Below, piece by piece: positions 21,266 through 34,970 of a DNA stretch of 64,000 bases. The stretch lies in the NCBI GenBank assembly GCA_013368325.1, contig JAACJK010000002.1, positions 806,001 through 870,000 of the forward strand. Direction: 5' to 3'. The notes beneath the pieces were generated by a model that did no database searches, had not been told where the DNA came from, and worked only from the letters and a program-made list of their open reading frames with translations. Source of the stretch: Ephemerocybe angulata (Eukaryota; Basidiomycota; Agaricomycetes; Agaricales; Psathyrellaceae). The first letter of the stretch is position 1. Every line of letters begins with the position of its first letter. A program made the translations under genes and the position numbers.

Positions 21266-23620
21266 TCAAGCGCTTATGTCGGGTCTACCGCCATGGTCAG
21301 TATCTGACTTCCTCTTCTGCGCGCTCCTTGGGCCCGGAGGGAAGCATGAAACTGGAGGAGTAGCTGGGGGCGACGCCGATTGAGACTCTTCAGGTCGAGG
21401 GGCTTCTCCATGCCTTTCGAGCTTCTCCAAGGCCACATCAAACAGCCCAATGATGTCGTGGTAGTGGTGATGCACTTTATTATAAAGTTCTTGGAGGAGG
21501 GTGTGGATGCTCAAATTTTTTATCGTCTTACGTGTCACGCGGGCTTTGAGCTTCGCTTCCGTGAGCTTGTGCATGTAGGCGCGGAAGCTCTCGCCCAGCT
21601 CCAGAGATGCTTCACTCCAAAACAGCGGTATTTCCCAGACGTAGGGGCCTTCGCAGGAAAGGTAGAAATATTTGGTGCAGGAGGCGTCAAAGGCATTCAG
21701 ATGCTCGAACCTTCCGAGAGCTGACTTGGGGCTAAACGCATCGGGAACGGGCTGGTTTACCCCCTCGTAACCATGGAGAAGGTGGCATAATACCCAGAAA
21801 AACGACTCCAGATCATCAAGATAGTCATGGGCCACCCGGAAGAGAGACCGCTCGTCGCTAGGCCCGTTCCTCAGGATGGAGGCAGATTGATACAGGTAGG
21901 TGCCCTGTCAATGGGGTGTGAGTCCAATGTGGTTCTCTCATACAGGAAAGCGAGAAGTCGCACCGCTTGATTCTCTGTCAGCAGACCCGCTGTCGGCCCG
22001 CTTGCTAGGATCGCCATTTCGAGGTCAATAAGAACCCCGCGACACCCGACAGGAGCACCATCTTCACCAAGTAGGATGTTCTCCATCGAAACATCTCTGT
22101 GCAGTATGCCGGCTTGAAGGAGGTCCCAATGAGCTGCGCAGAACCATTCAGTTTACGAAAGGGATATCAAATGGCCGTGCACACCTTTAATTGCATCACG
22201 GAGCGCAGCTAGAGCTTGGCGCTGAGAAGTAAACTTATGAAGGCGCGAGCCATAACATTCCATCGTGACTCGGCACATGGTGCGGTTGTAGAAGTCAGGC
22301 GAGGCAAAGTCGAAGCCGCCGGGACGGTGCGTCTTCGTCTGAACACGGTCATCCTCCGTCGCCAATACCTGAGCGACGCCTGCCACCCCTTTCGCGTGTT
22401 CCAGAAAGGTGTACTCGGGCACCTGAGCGTCGGTTCGCCAAGCATCCTTAATGAGAATACGCTTCCCGGCTTTGTTTTTCGCGATCCAGCAGACCGTTCC
22501 CGAACCTCGCACGGAATGCTTGACGAAGTAAGGCACGCCCATCATCAGCTGGTGCTTGACTTTCTTCCCGGAGGCGTCGAGCGTAGCGATGGTCCCAGCA
22601 ACTTTCGCTCCATTCTTAATGGTCCACTGAACGGTGGTGTCGAGGCCAAGCGCTGATTCTCTTGGTGAGGAGAGACCAAGGATGAGGCGGATGAATGTGC
22701 GTGGGTGATCGTGGATATTGAGCCAGGCTGTTTTGTACCCCCCACTGCGGTCGCAGTGAACGAGGCGAACACGGGTCTCGGTGAAAAGGAGAGATCGAGA
22801 GAAGACTCGATTCAGTTGGTGGAAGAATAGCTGTCTGCGAGACCCGTTAACTTCTAGATGACCAGATGGCGGGTATCTGGGAAGCTTACCTGTTATAGAC
22901 GGCCAGTTGGTCGGCGTCGTCCTCGCACACGTCAGCATCTCGCTTCACGTCGAAGACGGAGGCTGCGTTGCTAAACCCAACGGCATGGTCTCCATGAGGG
23001 AGCGAGAACGATGGCCCAGCAGCTTTGATGGCGATGTCTGGCTTAGAAAACTGCGTGCAGTCATCGAGATGCGGGAACTCGGTGTTGCGTGCATCGACGA
23101 TCTCCCGAGTACTCTTAGAGTGCCCCAGCTCGTTGACTATCGTCTTGATGACGGCCACGAGAAGAGATGTCAAGTTCGACTTGTTTTCGGTCGCGCTTGG
23201 GATATCGACCCAAATCTGCCGTTCGAGATCGTACAGAGTCGATTTAGCGAGAAAAGCGTCAATCCTCCTCTCAGAGACAATATCCTTGTACAGTTCGTCG
23301 AGAGCGGAGTTGTCGACGGTAGGAAGTTCGCCGAGGTCATTGAGCGCAGCTCTTCGTTGCTCTGCGAGTTTGTCCCCGATATCCTGAGCCTCGTCAACGG
23401 CAGGAGATGCGTTCTCGGGAGTCTCCAATGGTGCGTCTGAGCTCACGCTCCCACGATAAGATTCAGGCTTGAGAGGGGTAGTGGCCACGGGTGCGCGCAT
23501 TCCAGCAGTCGCGTCTTCGGTTGCTGATTTCGTGACGTCGTCCGCTTGTCGGGGCTCTGTGAGTGTTGGAGAAACAGTCTGAGGGAGAGTGGTAGAGCGT
23601 TTCGTGCGTGAAGCTGGCAT
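21266..23620 (-). CDS. FunK1 fungal-type protein kinase D (intact)
   Basis: Exons 23620-22890, 22834-22185, 22133-21964 and 21904-21266 encode 729 residues. The start is the Met before PASRTKRS; a longer upstream frame exists but reads through the shared promoter. Motifs are ATGPSFSLP-like (AAGPSFSLP) in the N-terminal domain, GSGTVCW as glycine loop, ILIKDAWR with the ATP Lys, HRDVSMEN as catalytic loop, IDLEMA in place of IDLDMA (metal Asp kept), and YLDDLESFFWVLCH. Closest in the window to locus I, with which it shares the QLNRxFSRSLL and RTDAQVPEYTFLE stretches. The tail is Pro/Ser-rich with a short basic KRKSD. Divergent from E. Confidence 0.93.
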
Positions 23621-23845
23621 TTTGTTGGGTTGAACGCGAGAAGAGGTTGCGGTGGAAAGACTGAACAACGGTCGATGGTGGGGGTATGGGAACAAGCCGT
23701 GATTGGTCAACGTCCCAAAATGGATGTGTTGCATCAATTTCGGCAACTCGGCTTGAAATGTGGGTACTTAGATTGACTTGTTTCGCCGCACACTGCTCTT
23801 GAACTGCAACCACCACGTCTAAACTCGATTTTTTTTTTCATCGTC
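23621..23845. promoter_or_regulatory. Shared promoter region of divergent FunK1 pair D/E
   Basis: These 225 bp separate two start codons. It holds a GATTGG (inverted CCAAT) at about 23699-23704 and a run of nine Ts at 23831-23839 just before the E start. No TATA box is clear. Confidence 0.4.
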
Positions 23846-26329
23846 ATGGCTTTACAAGAACCCCAGTATCGCTATCAAACGCGGTCTCAAACTCGAGCAG
23901 CTGCCGGGAATATTGCCCCTGCACTTGGTCCGTTGAGTCCTGCTCCGCCTGCTGCTCGGAAGCCTCGAGCAAAGCCTGCGCCTGCAAAGACCCCTGGAGG
24001 CTCGAAGCCTCATGCACGAACTGCCAAAGCCAGAATTCGCAACGCTTCAGGAACTTCTCGAAACCCTGCTAAACGTACGACAAACCAACCGCAACCGGTC
24101 CCTGTACCAAAACGATCCAGCCCTCCGCCTAAGCGTCCAACTCCAGGCCTCGTCGCATCTCCATCTGCTTCTAGTGGCCCAGAGTGCCGAAGTAACAACA
24201 ATTCCTCCGAGAGGAAGTTGAGAAAGACCGTATTGGTCGCAAAAGCGACTTGGGCGCCGTCTCTGTATCACGACATACTGCATATTTCAGATATCGATGA
24301 CTTCCTCGACGAACCTGCGTCAGGCTATAGGCGAAGTCGAAGGGCTCGTGGAAGGTGGGCTCATGGAAAGTGGGCTGACATACCCAAGACCCCGCGTTCT
24401 TTCAGTGACCTGTTTGAGTCCGTCTTGGAGGTCGTGTCGTGCATCATCGATTGCTGTTCTCTTCCTGGAGGAGCAGGCGTTACTCGGACCGCAACCTCCG
24501 TCCGCTATCCTGAGGACCCCGATGGAAAAGCGCTCGAAATATTCATCCGAGCAACCGGGCCTTCGTTTGAGGTACCGCCGGAGGGCGCGGCCGAAATTCG
24601 GTACTCCGAGGTCGCGTCCGTCATTCACGTTCGTCTCGAGAGTGAGCTCTCCGGGAAGGGCGAGGAGGAACTGATGGCCGGGCCCGTATCGCACTGCGAG
24701 TAAGTCCATCTCTTTTTCTTGGATCGGTTCTGAAACTGACATTCCTCGTTAGGCAGATCTTTAGCCACCAGCCCAATCGCAACTTCGTTCGCTCGCTCAT
24801 TGTGACCGAGAGTCACGTCCGCCTTGTGCACGTCGATCGGGGTGGGACTTACCTTACCCCGCCTATCAACATCCACGACGACCCGCATACTTTTATTCGC
24901 CTCGTTCTAGGCATCAGTTCGACATCCGAGAACGTCTTGGGCATCGATACTTCTGTTCAATGGTCTGTGGACCCCAAGACTGGGAGGAAGAGCTCTGGTA
25001 CTCTCAAAACTGTCGATGGAGACGGGAAAGCCGTCGTGTTTGACCTAACGACGGATAACGCCCCCTTCTGCCGTCCAGAGGCTGTTGGTCGTGGGACTGT
25101 GTGCTGGTACGGTACTCACACAGACACTGGGAAGCGTGTCCTCATCAAGGATGCGTGGCGAACAGAGGATAATGCACAGGCTGAGGTTCTCTTCCTCGAA
25201 AAGGCTCGAGGAATCGATGGCGTCGTTCAGATGCTGTCTCACGAAGACTCATGCGCCGAGACGAAACGCTTTGCCCCAGATCACTGCGAACCTCACGGAT
25301 TTCCCAATCGCATCAAGTCAAGGCTCGTGTTGGAACTCTATGGGCCATCTATCTGGTTCTTTGAGTCTCGATACCAGCTGGTATCTGCGTTTCGCGACGC
25401 TATCGCCGGTGAGTCCTCGACCTTGAACGTCCCATGCAATGGCTCTAGCTAACTATTGGCTAACTACGATTTCTAGCACACGGCGATCTCCTCAAGCGCC
25501 AAGTCCTTCATCGAGATATCTCCGTCAATAATATTCTCCTCGCCGATGCCAACAACACCCATAGTGGTCACGGCGTGCTTATCGACCTTGACCTGGCCGT
25601 TTGGGCTGAGAGCGGGGTGTCAAGCACCATCCCGGATAAGAATAAGGTGAGCATTTATGACTACCATTGTCTGTTTAATTCGACCCTAACTGTACGTTCC
25701 AGGGCACTCTCATGTACCAGTCGATTTGTGTTCGTCGGAGTCCCGAGGAAGACGGGCACCCTTCTCCCCCACTTGACTACCTTGATGACCTCGAATCATT
25801 TTTCTACGTCTTCTGCCACCTTATTTTTATGTTCGTTCGTCCTGGAGAACCTGCTCCGGTGGAGCATCCGTTGCTGAGGGGTTGGGACAACCCAACCGAT
25901 TTGACGAGCGCCGTGAAGAAAGAACTCTTCATCCGATACCCTTGCCGCGACGACCGGCTGCCGGCCTACTATGGAGAACCTTGCAGAGCGCTCTTTCGCG
26001 CGTTTTTCACTTTTATCAAGGAGCTAGTTGAAATGAAAACCGATCTTCGTGATGCGGATATCAGTCTCGAAGAACGGGATCGACAATTGAAGGAACTCAC
26101 TGACAACGTCGATGTTCACTACGCACGCCTCGACGCGATGTTCCGGGATGCACTGGTGCAGATAGAGCAAGAGGACCTCCGTTCCAAGAATGACCAAGAC
26201 CCCTCTGTTCCAGTGCCCTCCTCTGTCGGTCCCCGCCACGAAACTCAGACTGCGCCTCGCGGCGTCAAACGGGCCTCGGAGGAAGATAGCGCACCCCACA
26301 AGCGACCCCGCCTTGCCAGTGATATGTAG
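23846..26329 (+). CDS. FunK1 fungal-type protein kinase E (intact)
   Basis: Exons 23846-24699, 24753-25408, 25477-25646 and 25703-26329 encode 768 residues. The start lies three codons before PQYRYQTRSQTR. A long Pro/Ala/Lys-rich linker follows (to about residue 120), then ATWAPSLYHD, SGYRRSRR and ATGPSFEVP. The kinase part shows GRGTVCWYG, VLIKDAWR, HRDISVNN, IDLDLA and YLDDLESFFYVFCH. All catalytic residues are kept. The tail is Pro-rich and ends HKRPRLASDM with a basic patch. Divergent from D and convergent with F. Confidence 0.94.
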
Positions 26330-27127
26330 ATTCCACTGTTTTCATAGTCAGTGCTCGCGCACCAGTATACTGTTTCGCTCTTCCTCGTTTATCTCGTCCT
26401 TGCTTCCTTATTACGCTACAAGCTCTTGTGAATTCTGGTGTCTCTTAGTTCGCAATTTGTACTTCACTTGTATACCCGTAGTATACATCAATCGAAATCC
26501 CTATCTACTCAAGTTTCATGCCTAGCTCTCTTCATGCGCACCCCCTCGACTCCATCTCATGGCGTAACCCTTTTACGAACTACACACACACTACAAAGAT
26601 CCTTCTCAATTACATATATATGCGAGAAAGTGTCGTCCAGATCCAGGAATGCGTGAGTCTCTGAATAATATTCATAGCTTTGAGGATTATATGAGTTTCA
26701 TTGAGACAGCAGGCAATACTTGCAGAGGTCGTCTGCTGAGGGCGAACAAGGACAAGGAAGCATTGGTGTATGGAGGGCTTGGATTAAGTTCCCGCATCTC
26801 GGAAGGGAGATGTGAAGCTCAAAGCACGGTACGGTGTTGAGATTAGGCCGGGGGAGTGGTGAGAATGTATAACTTAGGTGGTCGCCATCCATCTTCGAAC
26901 CTCATCCCGGTCACTCTCCTCATATTCTCAAGCCTGGGACCGTGGCTTCGTTGTGGAATCCACCAAGCCCGAGCCTTCACCTTCTTTACCTTACATACAA
27001 TGATGCTCTTCCTGTCTCATATCCTCACTTATGTGATTTGAAATTTGTCTTAGTACGACTTTTTGCGCATTACAAGTTTACTATTTATAAGCGAGTAAGC
27101 GACAGAGCGAGAGCCCACAGTGGGCCG
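26330..27127. other. Convergent intergenic between FunK1 E and F
   Basis: This is 798 bp without a supported gene; short frames here show no domain and no splice-linked continuation. Contains the 3' flanks of E and F. Confidence 0.5.
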
Positions 27128-29553
27128 CTAAGGATGATCAACGTTGGTGCGATGCCGCTTTCTTGGCGTGACCTCCGCATCAAGCTCATCTGAGTAACGT
27201 TTGAGACCGCGACCTACCCCGTCAGCAGGGCGAGGAAGGGAAGTTGGTTTAGGGATTGGGGTGCGTGTTCTATCTTCAGTGCTGGGGCCTTGGACCTCCA
27301 TGTCTTGAAGGGCCTTCTGGAATAGTTCGTCGAGACGTGCATAATGAGCGTCCATATCGCTCATCATGTCTTGAAGTTCTCGATCGCGCTCCTCGACGCT
27401 GAGGCCCGCGTTACGAATTCGGGATTTCTCGATGATAATATCTCGAACGAAGTCGTGGAATTTACTGAGGAGAGTTTCGCATGCGTTCCCCCAGAAAGGT
27501 GGGAAGCTCCTTGATGGGAAGGGGTCCCGGACGAAGCATTCTTTGTGAGCGGCGGCATCTCTCTCCCTAGGCGTATCCCAGTCCACGAGGAACGGCGGTG
27601 TTCTGGGCACGGACTCTCCTGGCTCGGAGAAACCGAACATGATATGGCAGGCGACGTAGAAAAAGGATTCGAGGTCGTCCAGGTAGGTATGGAGAGGCGG
27701 AGGTTGATTGTTACTGTCAGTGCTCCTGAGAGCAGCGATCGACTGATACATGCGAGTACCCTGAAGTATTCATCAGGCCCTCGTACTGCCATGGATTTGG
27801 GAAGTGACTGACCTTTCGTGCATCCACGACATTCGTCGAAATGCCCTGACTGACCCAGACGGCCATATCAAAGTCAATGAGAACGCTACGCCGACCCTCA
27901 TGGTCATTGGAGTCCATGTCCATGAATAGGATGTTCTGGATCGAGATGTCCCGATGCAGTACCCGACGCTTCCTGAGCAATTCGGCATGCGCTGCGCGTT
28001 TCGTCAGACATATGTTGATTTCAACTTAATGGAAGGATGTGCTAACCTGAAATCGCATCCTTCAGCGCAGCGACAAATTGGGCCGCGGTAGTAAAATCTG
28101 ACACGTTTGACCCGTAGAACTCCTCGACGATTCTGAGCTTCACGCGATTGCATGGGCTTTTCGAGCGATACTTTGGCCAGAAATCTTTGGTTTGGGCACA
28201 GAAGTCTTGGTAAGAGAGCATCTGGACGATCCCATCGATGCCCCGGGCGGCAGTCAGATACTCGCTCTCAGGCGTCTGGTCAGCTGTCCGCCAAGCATCC
28301 TTGATGATGACTTTCTTCCCAGTGATTGGATGGACTGCATGCCAACACGTAGTACCTCGACCTGCGATGCTCGGGCGAACGAATGGGGGAACATCTACCC
28401 TAAGTTCGTAAACAGTATCCCGGCCTCGGTCATCGACTGTTTTGACAGTACCCGAGGACTTCCTTCCAGTCGTAGGGTTTGTTACCCACTGGACGGTGGT
28501 GTCGAGACCCAAGGTATCTTCGTCGGTCGATGCCACTCCCAAAACAAGTTGAACGAAGGTGGTTGGATGTTCGTGAATGTTGATGGGGGAGGTGACGTAT
28601 GCACCGCTTCGGTCGAAGTGGACGAGGCGAACATTACTTTCAGTGATGATGAGGGACCGAACGAAGTTACGATTCGGTTGATGGGTAAAGATATGCCTTG
28701 AAAATAAAGTTAAACGGCGAAAACGGCGAGATATGAGACCAGCGTACTCGGAATGAGCAGTCACCCCAGCGATGAGAGTAGCATCTAGCTTCCCCAAAAC
28801 ATTGGGGCCTGCTTTTACGTCGATCACCGACGCAATGTTGCTGTAGCCAACGGGTCCACCGTCCAATGGGAGCTCAAAAGATGGACCAGCGGCGCGGATA
28901 AAGATATCTGCGGCGGCTCCCTCGTTGCTGGCTTGCGTAGGGTCGGCCAGCTGAGCTATGGTGGCTTCTCGAATGACGCCCGCTGCCCCGGGTGGACACA
29001 ACTTGGTTATGATGTTTGAAATCAAGGCAAACACAGAGAGTTGAAAACCATCTGAGCGGCGTGGATTTCTAACGAGAGTAGTCCATCTTCCAGCGCATTT
29101 CCGACCCCTCCTGAATCCCGACGCGCGGTCGTCAAGGAAAGAATCGATGGTAGTTGTCGGCACCAGGTCGCGATACAGCGAGGCAGCCCACTCGGCGTCG
29201 ACAGTGTGAGCGTCGCTTGCAGCTTCTCCGGGATCTTTCCTTTCCATAACGCTGGGGGTCACAACGACAGGTCCATGCTGGGGTTGAAGGGCGGGTTGAA
29301 TGGTCGCCAAGGATGCATGGTGCTGTCGTCGGCGATTTGTTCGTGGCTTTCGGATCCTAGGTGCAGGGAGGTGCCGTTCGGTCTTCGCTTGAGAGCGAGT
29401 AGTTTTGATTTGATTCGTTGTAACGCGTTTTTGCGTTCGGGTTCGGTTTGGGGCCTCAGGATTAGGAGGCACAACTGGGACTGCAAGTGTTGCTTGAGTG
29501 CGAGAACGCGTCTGATAGCGATATGCAGGAGAAATGGGGGTGATTCCGCGCAT
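27128..29553 (-). CDS. FunK1 fungal-type protein kinase F (intact)
   Basis: Exons 29553-28748, 28696-28047, 27991-27813 and 27760-27128 encode 755 residues. The start is the Met nine residues before AYRYQTRSRTQ. Motifs are AEWAASLYRD, SGFRRGRK, AAGPSFELP, GRGTTCWHA (glycine loop), VIIKDAWR (ATP Lys), HRDISIQN, IDFDMA and YLDDLESFFYVACH. Exon 3 is 179 nt instead of the usual 170, adding three residues after the metal-binding Asp (MDSNDHEG region). The tail ends PRKRHRTNVDHP. Divergent from G. Confidence 0.93.
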
Positions 29554-29846
29554 CGTCAAGTGGAAAGAGCGAAAATGACTTGAATGGATGTGCAGATCGT
29601 TGTTCTTGTCGAAGCTGTTCAGTGTTCTGGCAAACAAAGAGCGTATTCACACGTGACGTTGTTTAACTGTGATCCGATCAGCCTATGTTTGCCACCATCC
29701 CGCCCAATCAAGCGTGTTCGCCTGGACCATCGTTGTTACTTAAGGGTAAGAAGTGCTGTTGCTCAGAGTCGATAAGCTTGTCCCATTACCACCATCTTCT
29801 ATTCTCTGACCCCAGAGATTTGGCGCAGTACTTTGCATAGCTCGAC
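29554..29846. promoter_or_regulatory. Shared promoter region of divergent FunK1 pair F/G
   Basis: These 293 bp lie between start codons. It has a CACGTG palindrome at 29650-29655, as in the A/B promoter, and a CCAATC box at 29702-29707. No TATA box is obvious. Confidence 0.4.
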
Positions 29847-32545
29847 ATGCCGGCACAGATCTTCCGCCACACTCGATCGAGAGTGAAGGCCTCCCAAGGT
29901 GTCCCAAGTGATGAAGCGCCCCCGTCAGCAGCTGCTAGTGACACCCCCGACCCCGCCCTTCTATCTCTTATTCAAGAAGATTCTGCCTCTCGCAGAACCA
30001 CCTCCGACGTGAACGGACCGCATGGTGTCAGGCCTGAGCCCGGGTCCAGCGGACGTACAACCGGCCGCGTCGCTGGGACATCCAAATCCAATATTCGAGC
30101 TCGGAGGTCAGCCAGGAGCTCCACCTCAGCTGCAACGGGTGCTACATTCACCCCAACTCCCACTACCTTACGCGCCACCCGTGAAGCGACTTCAACAGAC
30201 CAGGCCATCAAGGCAGCACAAAGCGAGCCTTTGGCAGCACTCCGCACCCCGACGTTGAACAAGGTCTCCGTAGATTTCTCGGCGTCGCAGAAGTACGGAA
30301 GTACGCCAGTGACAATTCAGACCACCCAGAACCCACTGAAGCCTGACGTCAGTGTTGACAACCTGCAACAAGCAGTCGTCGACGAGCTTGGTGGAAAAGA
30401 ATCAATTTATCACGTCGACGAGACTTGGGCGACTTCGCTGTACCATCACATGGCAAGCGACTCGGATATCGCCCTCTTTCTTGACAAGAAAGACTCTGGA
30501 TATGAAAAGATTGGCAAATCCAAACCTCGTTGGACTGGGATAAAGCCCAAAATGAAGAAGGAAGGGGAGCTTTACACGCCTCTCAACATCATCCTCTCCC
30601 GAATCCTTAAGGAGTTTTTGCCGAGCGATGCAAGCTCAACAACGACTCGTACTGCTGTAGCCACGCACAAAACACCGTTTCAATCCAAAGACTACACCCA
30701 CAAAACCTTCCCTGATATTGCTATCCTCGCGACTGGTCCCTCGTTTGAGATCCCAGATATCTCGAAACAGTTCAAGAAGGGGATTGGGTATACCAACGTA
30801 GCATCAGTATTCGACGCAAAGCTTGATCGGGAAAAGGGGAGAGATGAGGATCAGGTTGGGCAGATGGGAGTATACTGCAGGTAAGTTGTATTCTTGATAC
30901 TGTCCGCGATATGTGCTCACGAAATATCTCGATACGCCTTAGGCAGATCTTTATTCAACAGCCCAACCGAAACTTTGTTCGCTGTCTCATTATAACGGAA
31001 AAACACGTCCGTGTTATTCACTTTGACCGTAGCGGCGTCTACATCACTCCATTCATCGATATCCACGAAAACCCCGCCACGTTTATCAGGCTCGTTCTGG
31101 GATTGTCATCGCTAAATGAAGCCGACGTAGGACTCGACACTAGAGTTCAGTGGTCAATCAATCCAGTAACTGGGAAGAAGAATGGCGGTTCGATAACTGT
31201 CGAGAATGAAGGCAAAGAAGTGACCTACACGATGAGTATGAAGGATGCCCCATTTGTCCGTGCAAGCATACGTGGGCGCGGAACGGTCTGCTGGCCTGCA
31301 ACTGACTCGAACGGAAAGCGAGTCCTCATTAAGGACGCTTGGCGAACGTCCGACAGAAAATCGGAAAGTGTGTACTTGAACGCCGCCAAAGGGATGGACG
31401 GCATCGCCCAAATGCTCCTCTTTCAAGACAATTACGCAGAGACGAAGAACTACCGACCTGAGGGCTTTATCGCTCCAACCTTCTTCAATCGAATCAAGCT
31501 TCGAGTCGTATTGGAGCATTACGGACATATGCTTTGCAACTTTAAGACCCGCTTCGAGCTAATGTCATCCTTGCGAGATGCCATCGTCGGTAAGTACCTC
31601 GCGTCTGAATCTCAACGTTTGTAAAGCTGACACGATTTAGAACACCGTAAACTCTTTCGAAAAGGAGTTCTTCATCGCGATATATCCCTGCAGAATATTC
31701 TTTTCGGGTTAGAAGACGCCCCTGAAGGACGCCGAGGGATTATAATCGACCTGGACATGGCGATCTGGACTAACCGTGCAAAGGACGAAATCGGCAAAGA
31801 TCCGCGTACCGTAAGTATCGTCAAATTGATCTTAAACTTCTCAGCGACCTGACATTGCATACTATAGGGGGCTCACTTCTACCACTCAGTCGCCCTACTT
31901 CTAGGACAGGATCCCTACTACCAGCCTGCGCCGGCTCAAGATTATCTTGATGACTTGGAGTCATTCTTCTACGTTCTGTGCCACATCGTGTGCGCCTTCA
32001 AAGGGCCACATCAGCCCAAGCCACTACCTTCCGTTGTGGAAGACTTCAAGTTGCTCTCGCCACGTACAGCAGCAGCTCATAAGCGTACTTTCCTCGAGGA
32101 CGGCTTCCAGCCCAGCCTCTACTGCGTCCAGTATTGGGGACCGGCGATCAAGGCTCTCATGGCAGGATATCAAGCTTTCTTATGCAAGATCGTCACTGAA
32201 AAGGCCAAAATACGCTCAGAAGAAGGCAACCTAGACGGGCGGTCAGCGCGAATTGGAGAAATGCATGCCTGTGCTGAGCAGCACTACAACGAAATTGACG
32301 CACTATTCCAGAATGCACTGGCCACCTTGGAAGGAGAAAGAGTCGAAACTATTCTGTCACCTGGTAATGGCCCTTTTGAAGATCCGGCTTCTCCAATGGC
32401 TGCCAGTGTTATTAGGCGTCGTCGAGTAAAGGCAAAGGAAAAGGAAAAGGTGAAAAAACGCGCACCGTCTTCAGATCCGGCAGCTGGTGTCAAAGTCCGA
32501 AGGAAGGCTGCGTCCCGACTGGATACAGTCGGAGAGGAGCCTTGA
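29847..32545 (+). CDS. FunK1 fungal-type protein kinase G (intact)
   Basis: Exons 29847-30880, 30943-31589, 31641-31810 and 31868-32545 encode 842 residues, the longest FunK1 here because of an extended Ala/Thr/Ser-rich N-terminus (about 170 residues). Motifs are FRHTRSRV near the start, TWATSLYHH, SGYEKIGK, ATGPSFEIP, GRGTVCW, VLIKDAWR, HRDISLQN, IDLDMA and YLDDLESFFYVLCH. The residue pair before YHS is GA rather than GT. The tail carries a Lys-rich block (KAKEKEKVKKR) and ends in GEEP rather than in the basic tip of its paralogues. Convergent with K0. Confidence 0.94.
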
Positions 32546-32954
32546 AATTTCACAGTCACCCCTTCGGAGCACAGGATATTGGCTCACTGACCCTTGTGTT
32601 TAGTTCTAATATGTTTTCCAATTGCATGCTTACCCTGATAGAGCCAGCGCACATCCAGGCTTCAACGTGTGCCTCATCATCATACACGTGTATACTAAAG
32701 TCTCACTTGATTCTCAATGGCACACTCGAGAAATTACACCCAACTTAAAGAGGTTTTTGCAGCTATGAATGAAATCAAACAGGTTGCAGAGTCGCACACA
32801 TATGTACTTCCTGAGGACGTATCTGAGAAGCCTCAGTAGACTGTAGCGTCTACGAGGTGGAGGTATATTGAGGGGTATGTGCATATGTCCAAAGGAGAAA
32901 GGTAGTACGACTGTAGTCACAATCCTAAATGAGGGAGAATGGGCCAACGTGGGT
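32546..32954. other. Intergenic between FunK1 G and CCCH gene K0
   Basis: No gene recognised. The right half is the 3' flank of the minus-strand gene K0. Confidence 0.45.
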
Positions 32955-34970
32955 TCACCGACGGAGAGTGGGCCCGGTGCGTTTACTTGGGAGATAACAA
33001 TAATTCTCACAGCTCGATTTGAACTTGTACTCTTCGTCATAACGTCCATGGAACATAACTTTAAACAGATTTCATTAGTGTTTGACTTTCAATGTGTGGT
33101 GGCTATTACTCACCTTCTCCCTTGTTCCAGCACTTCTCAGCCCTTCCCATACAACCTTCGACCGGGCAAGTGTGTGCAAATGCACAATTGGGGCTATAGG
33201 GACATGTCCCACCTGTGGAAATATTCGTCAGATAGGCAAGTAATGGTCTAAGGCGAAATTAGTACCTCCAAAGAGTCGGTGTTCGCAAGGTACATTTTTC
33301 TTAATGAACATCTCAAATTCTCTGAATAATTGTGGATTGTGTTCGCGAGTCTCCTTGTCGCCACCGTGATGGTAGCGACAAGGGTTAACAACTCTACCTT
33401 GAGCCTTACATACGCCAAACAAATAATGGAAGAGACATGGAACCGGCGCCTGCGACGGTTGCGTAGACTTTTCTGAAGAGCCAAATTGTAGTGTCAGCTG
33501 CTACTCGAGGAACGGGGAGAACCGATGGTACACACCATATATATCAAGGGCTGACTTGGGGTACCACTGAGGCGACGCTTTAGCGGGTGTGACCAGGGAA
33601 TGTTAAAAGAAAGCACCTTGAATTCACGTAGTCTATTAAGATTCTGCACCTTCTTTGCCCCCGTCTACTGTTCCATACATTCCGAGGAGAGAGGTTATTC
33701 AACAGTAAACGAATGAGATGACAAGCATGCATACCTTAGTGTATATGACTTTCCTCATAGTGTCCTGGTAATACCATGCTTGCCCTCGGCTGGAACCGAT
33801 CGTATGGCTGGGTCCGGGTTGGGAGGGAGTTTCAAAGAAGGTGGGGTCTCGAAAGATTTCATGGATCTCCAGGGTTGATAGGTGCAGGTCGCTGTAAGCC
33901 TCTAGAATGTAGCAAGTGTCCAACAAGACAATTCTCCCTCTTTCAATGTTGCCCCCTTTCATAACGATGTCTGTGAGATCGGGCACATATCCGGCGTCAT
34001 GAACGCCTACGGGAGAAATGCATATTAGTGTCCCGAAAGAGAAGATAAAGGAGTCGAACTATTACTGACATCCAAGGAAAACCGCTTTCACGTGGGGCCT
34101 CCTGAGCGCCGATCGGAGCATAGCTGCATACCCCCCGAACATCAATGAGCCATGAGTGCAACCGCAAGAAGAGTGACATTTACCTTTGAAGTGAGAATCT
34201 GCCCTCTCCTTTCCAGGCCCAACGTCCGAGATATGTGTGAGGAACGGGGCCTGGAACCCGATGTAAAACTCGTTGAAGAGCTTCTTGGATAATGCTGGAT
34301 CTTCCTTAAGAGCCGCAGTGAATAAATCATCCTTGCTAAGCCACATGAAGAGCGAGATTTCGTATTCTTGGGAGCCACCATACTGTGTCGCGAACTTGCG
34401 AATACTCTCGAGCAGGTATTCCGCTGCTTTACGGCCCCCATTCTGGCCTTCTCGAACATTTTCGAGCTTGAAGACGCAGCCGTCTCCATCGAGGAGTACG
34501 ACAATAGCGTCCGGGCCAGTGTACTCCGGTACCAGGTTTCGGAAGGAGCGTGATTCCTACGGCTGGTCAGAACTCGATGTTCATATGCTTATCGTAGCCG
34601 CCTACCTTGATGCCAAATTGACTTCTGGTTGGTGACATCTGAACCTGACCGAACGCTGCGTGTTAGTCGATGCCACAAGACTACCATTCGGGTGGAGGAC
34701 CCCTTCAGTAAAACATACCGTCTTTGAATACTCTGGCGAGCCTGGAACAGAATGCCCAGGGAAAGAAAGAACTTGGCTTCTGGGGCTAGCTTGCTCTGGA
34801 AATGGGCGGACCCCCAGGACCTTCATCGCTTTCGTAATACCGCTATACCCGTTTTGAAGATAATTCTTCAAGTTGAAATTCTTCTTGTCCGAGGAGTTGG
34901 AGTCAGCATATAGATATCTATCGAGGTGTTTGCCCTGACTGGGAGATCCTTGGGAAGCTGTGGTCGTCAT
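32955..34970 (-). CDS. CCCH zinc-finger protein K0 with IDGDG (DUF7923-like) domain
   Basis: Proposed exons 34970-34719, 34644-34606, 34556-34184, 34123-34070, 34006-33735, 33643-33617, 33497-33266, 33212-33114 and 33058-32955 give 483 residues in phase. The central domain begins IVVLLDGDGCVF, continues GGRKAAEYL and has a GVHDAGYVPDL motif. I recall this domain as DUF7923, and its IDGDG start resembles a NYN/PIN-like fold (inference). Two CCCH fingers follow: CLFHYLFGVC...CRYHH, then CPYSPNCAFAHTC, expected to bind RNA. The N-terminus is longer and different from K1-K3. The 54-nt exon is exactly conserved. The 27-nt exon and the last exon are least certain; the other CCCH genes end in a very short tail after the last finger, so the 3' end here may be wrong. 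Confidence 0.72.

Noticed and set aside
32546..32748. Small frame downstream of FunK1 G
   Set aside because: Begins three bases before the FunK1 G stop and consists of 3' flank; composition and length are not distinct from chance.
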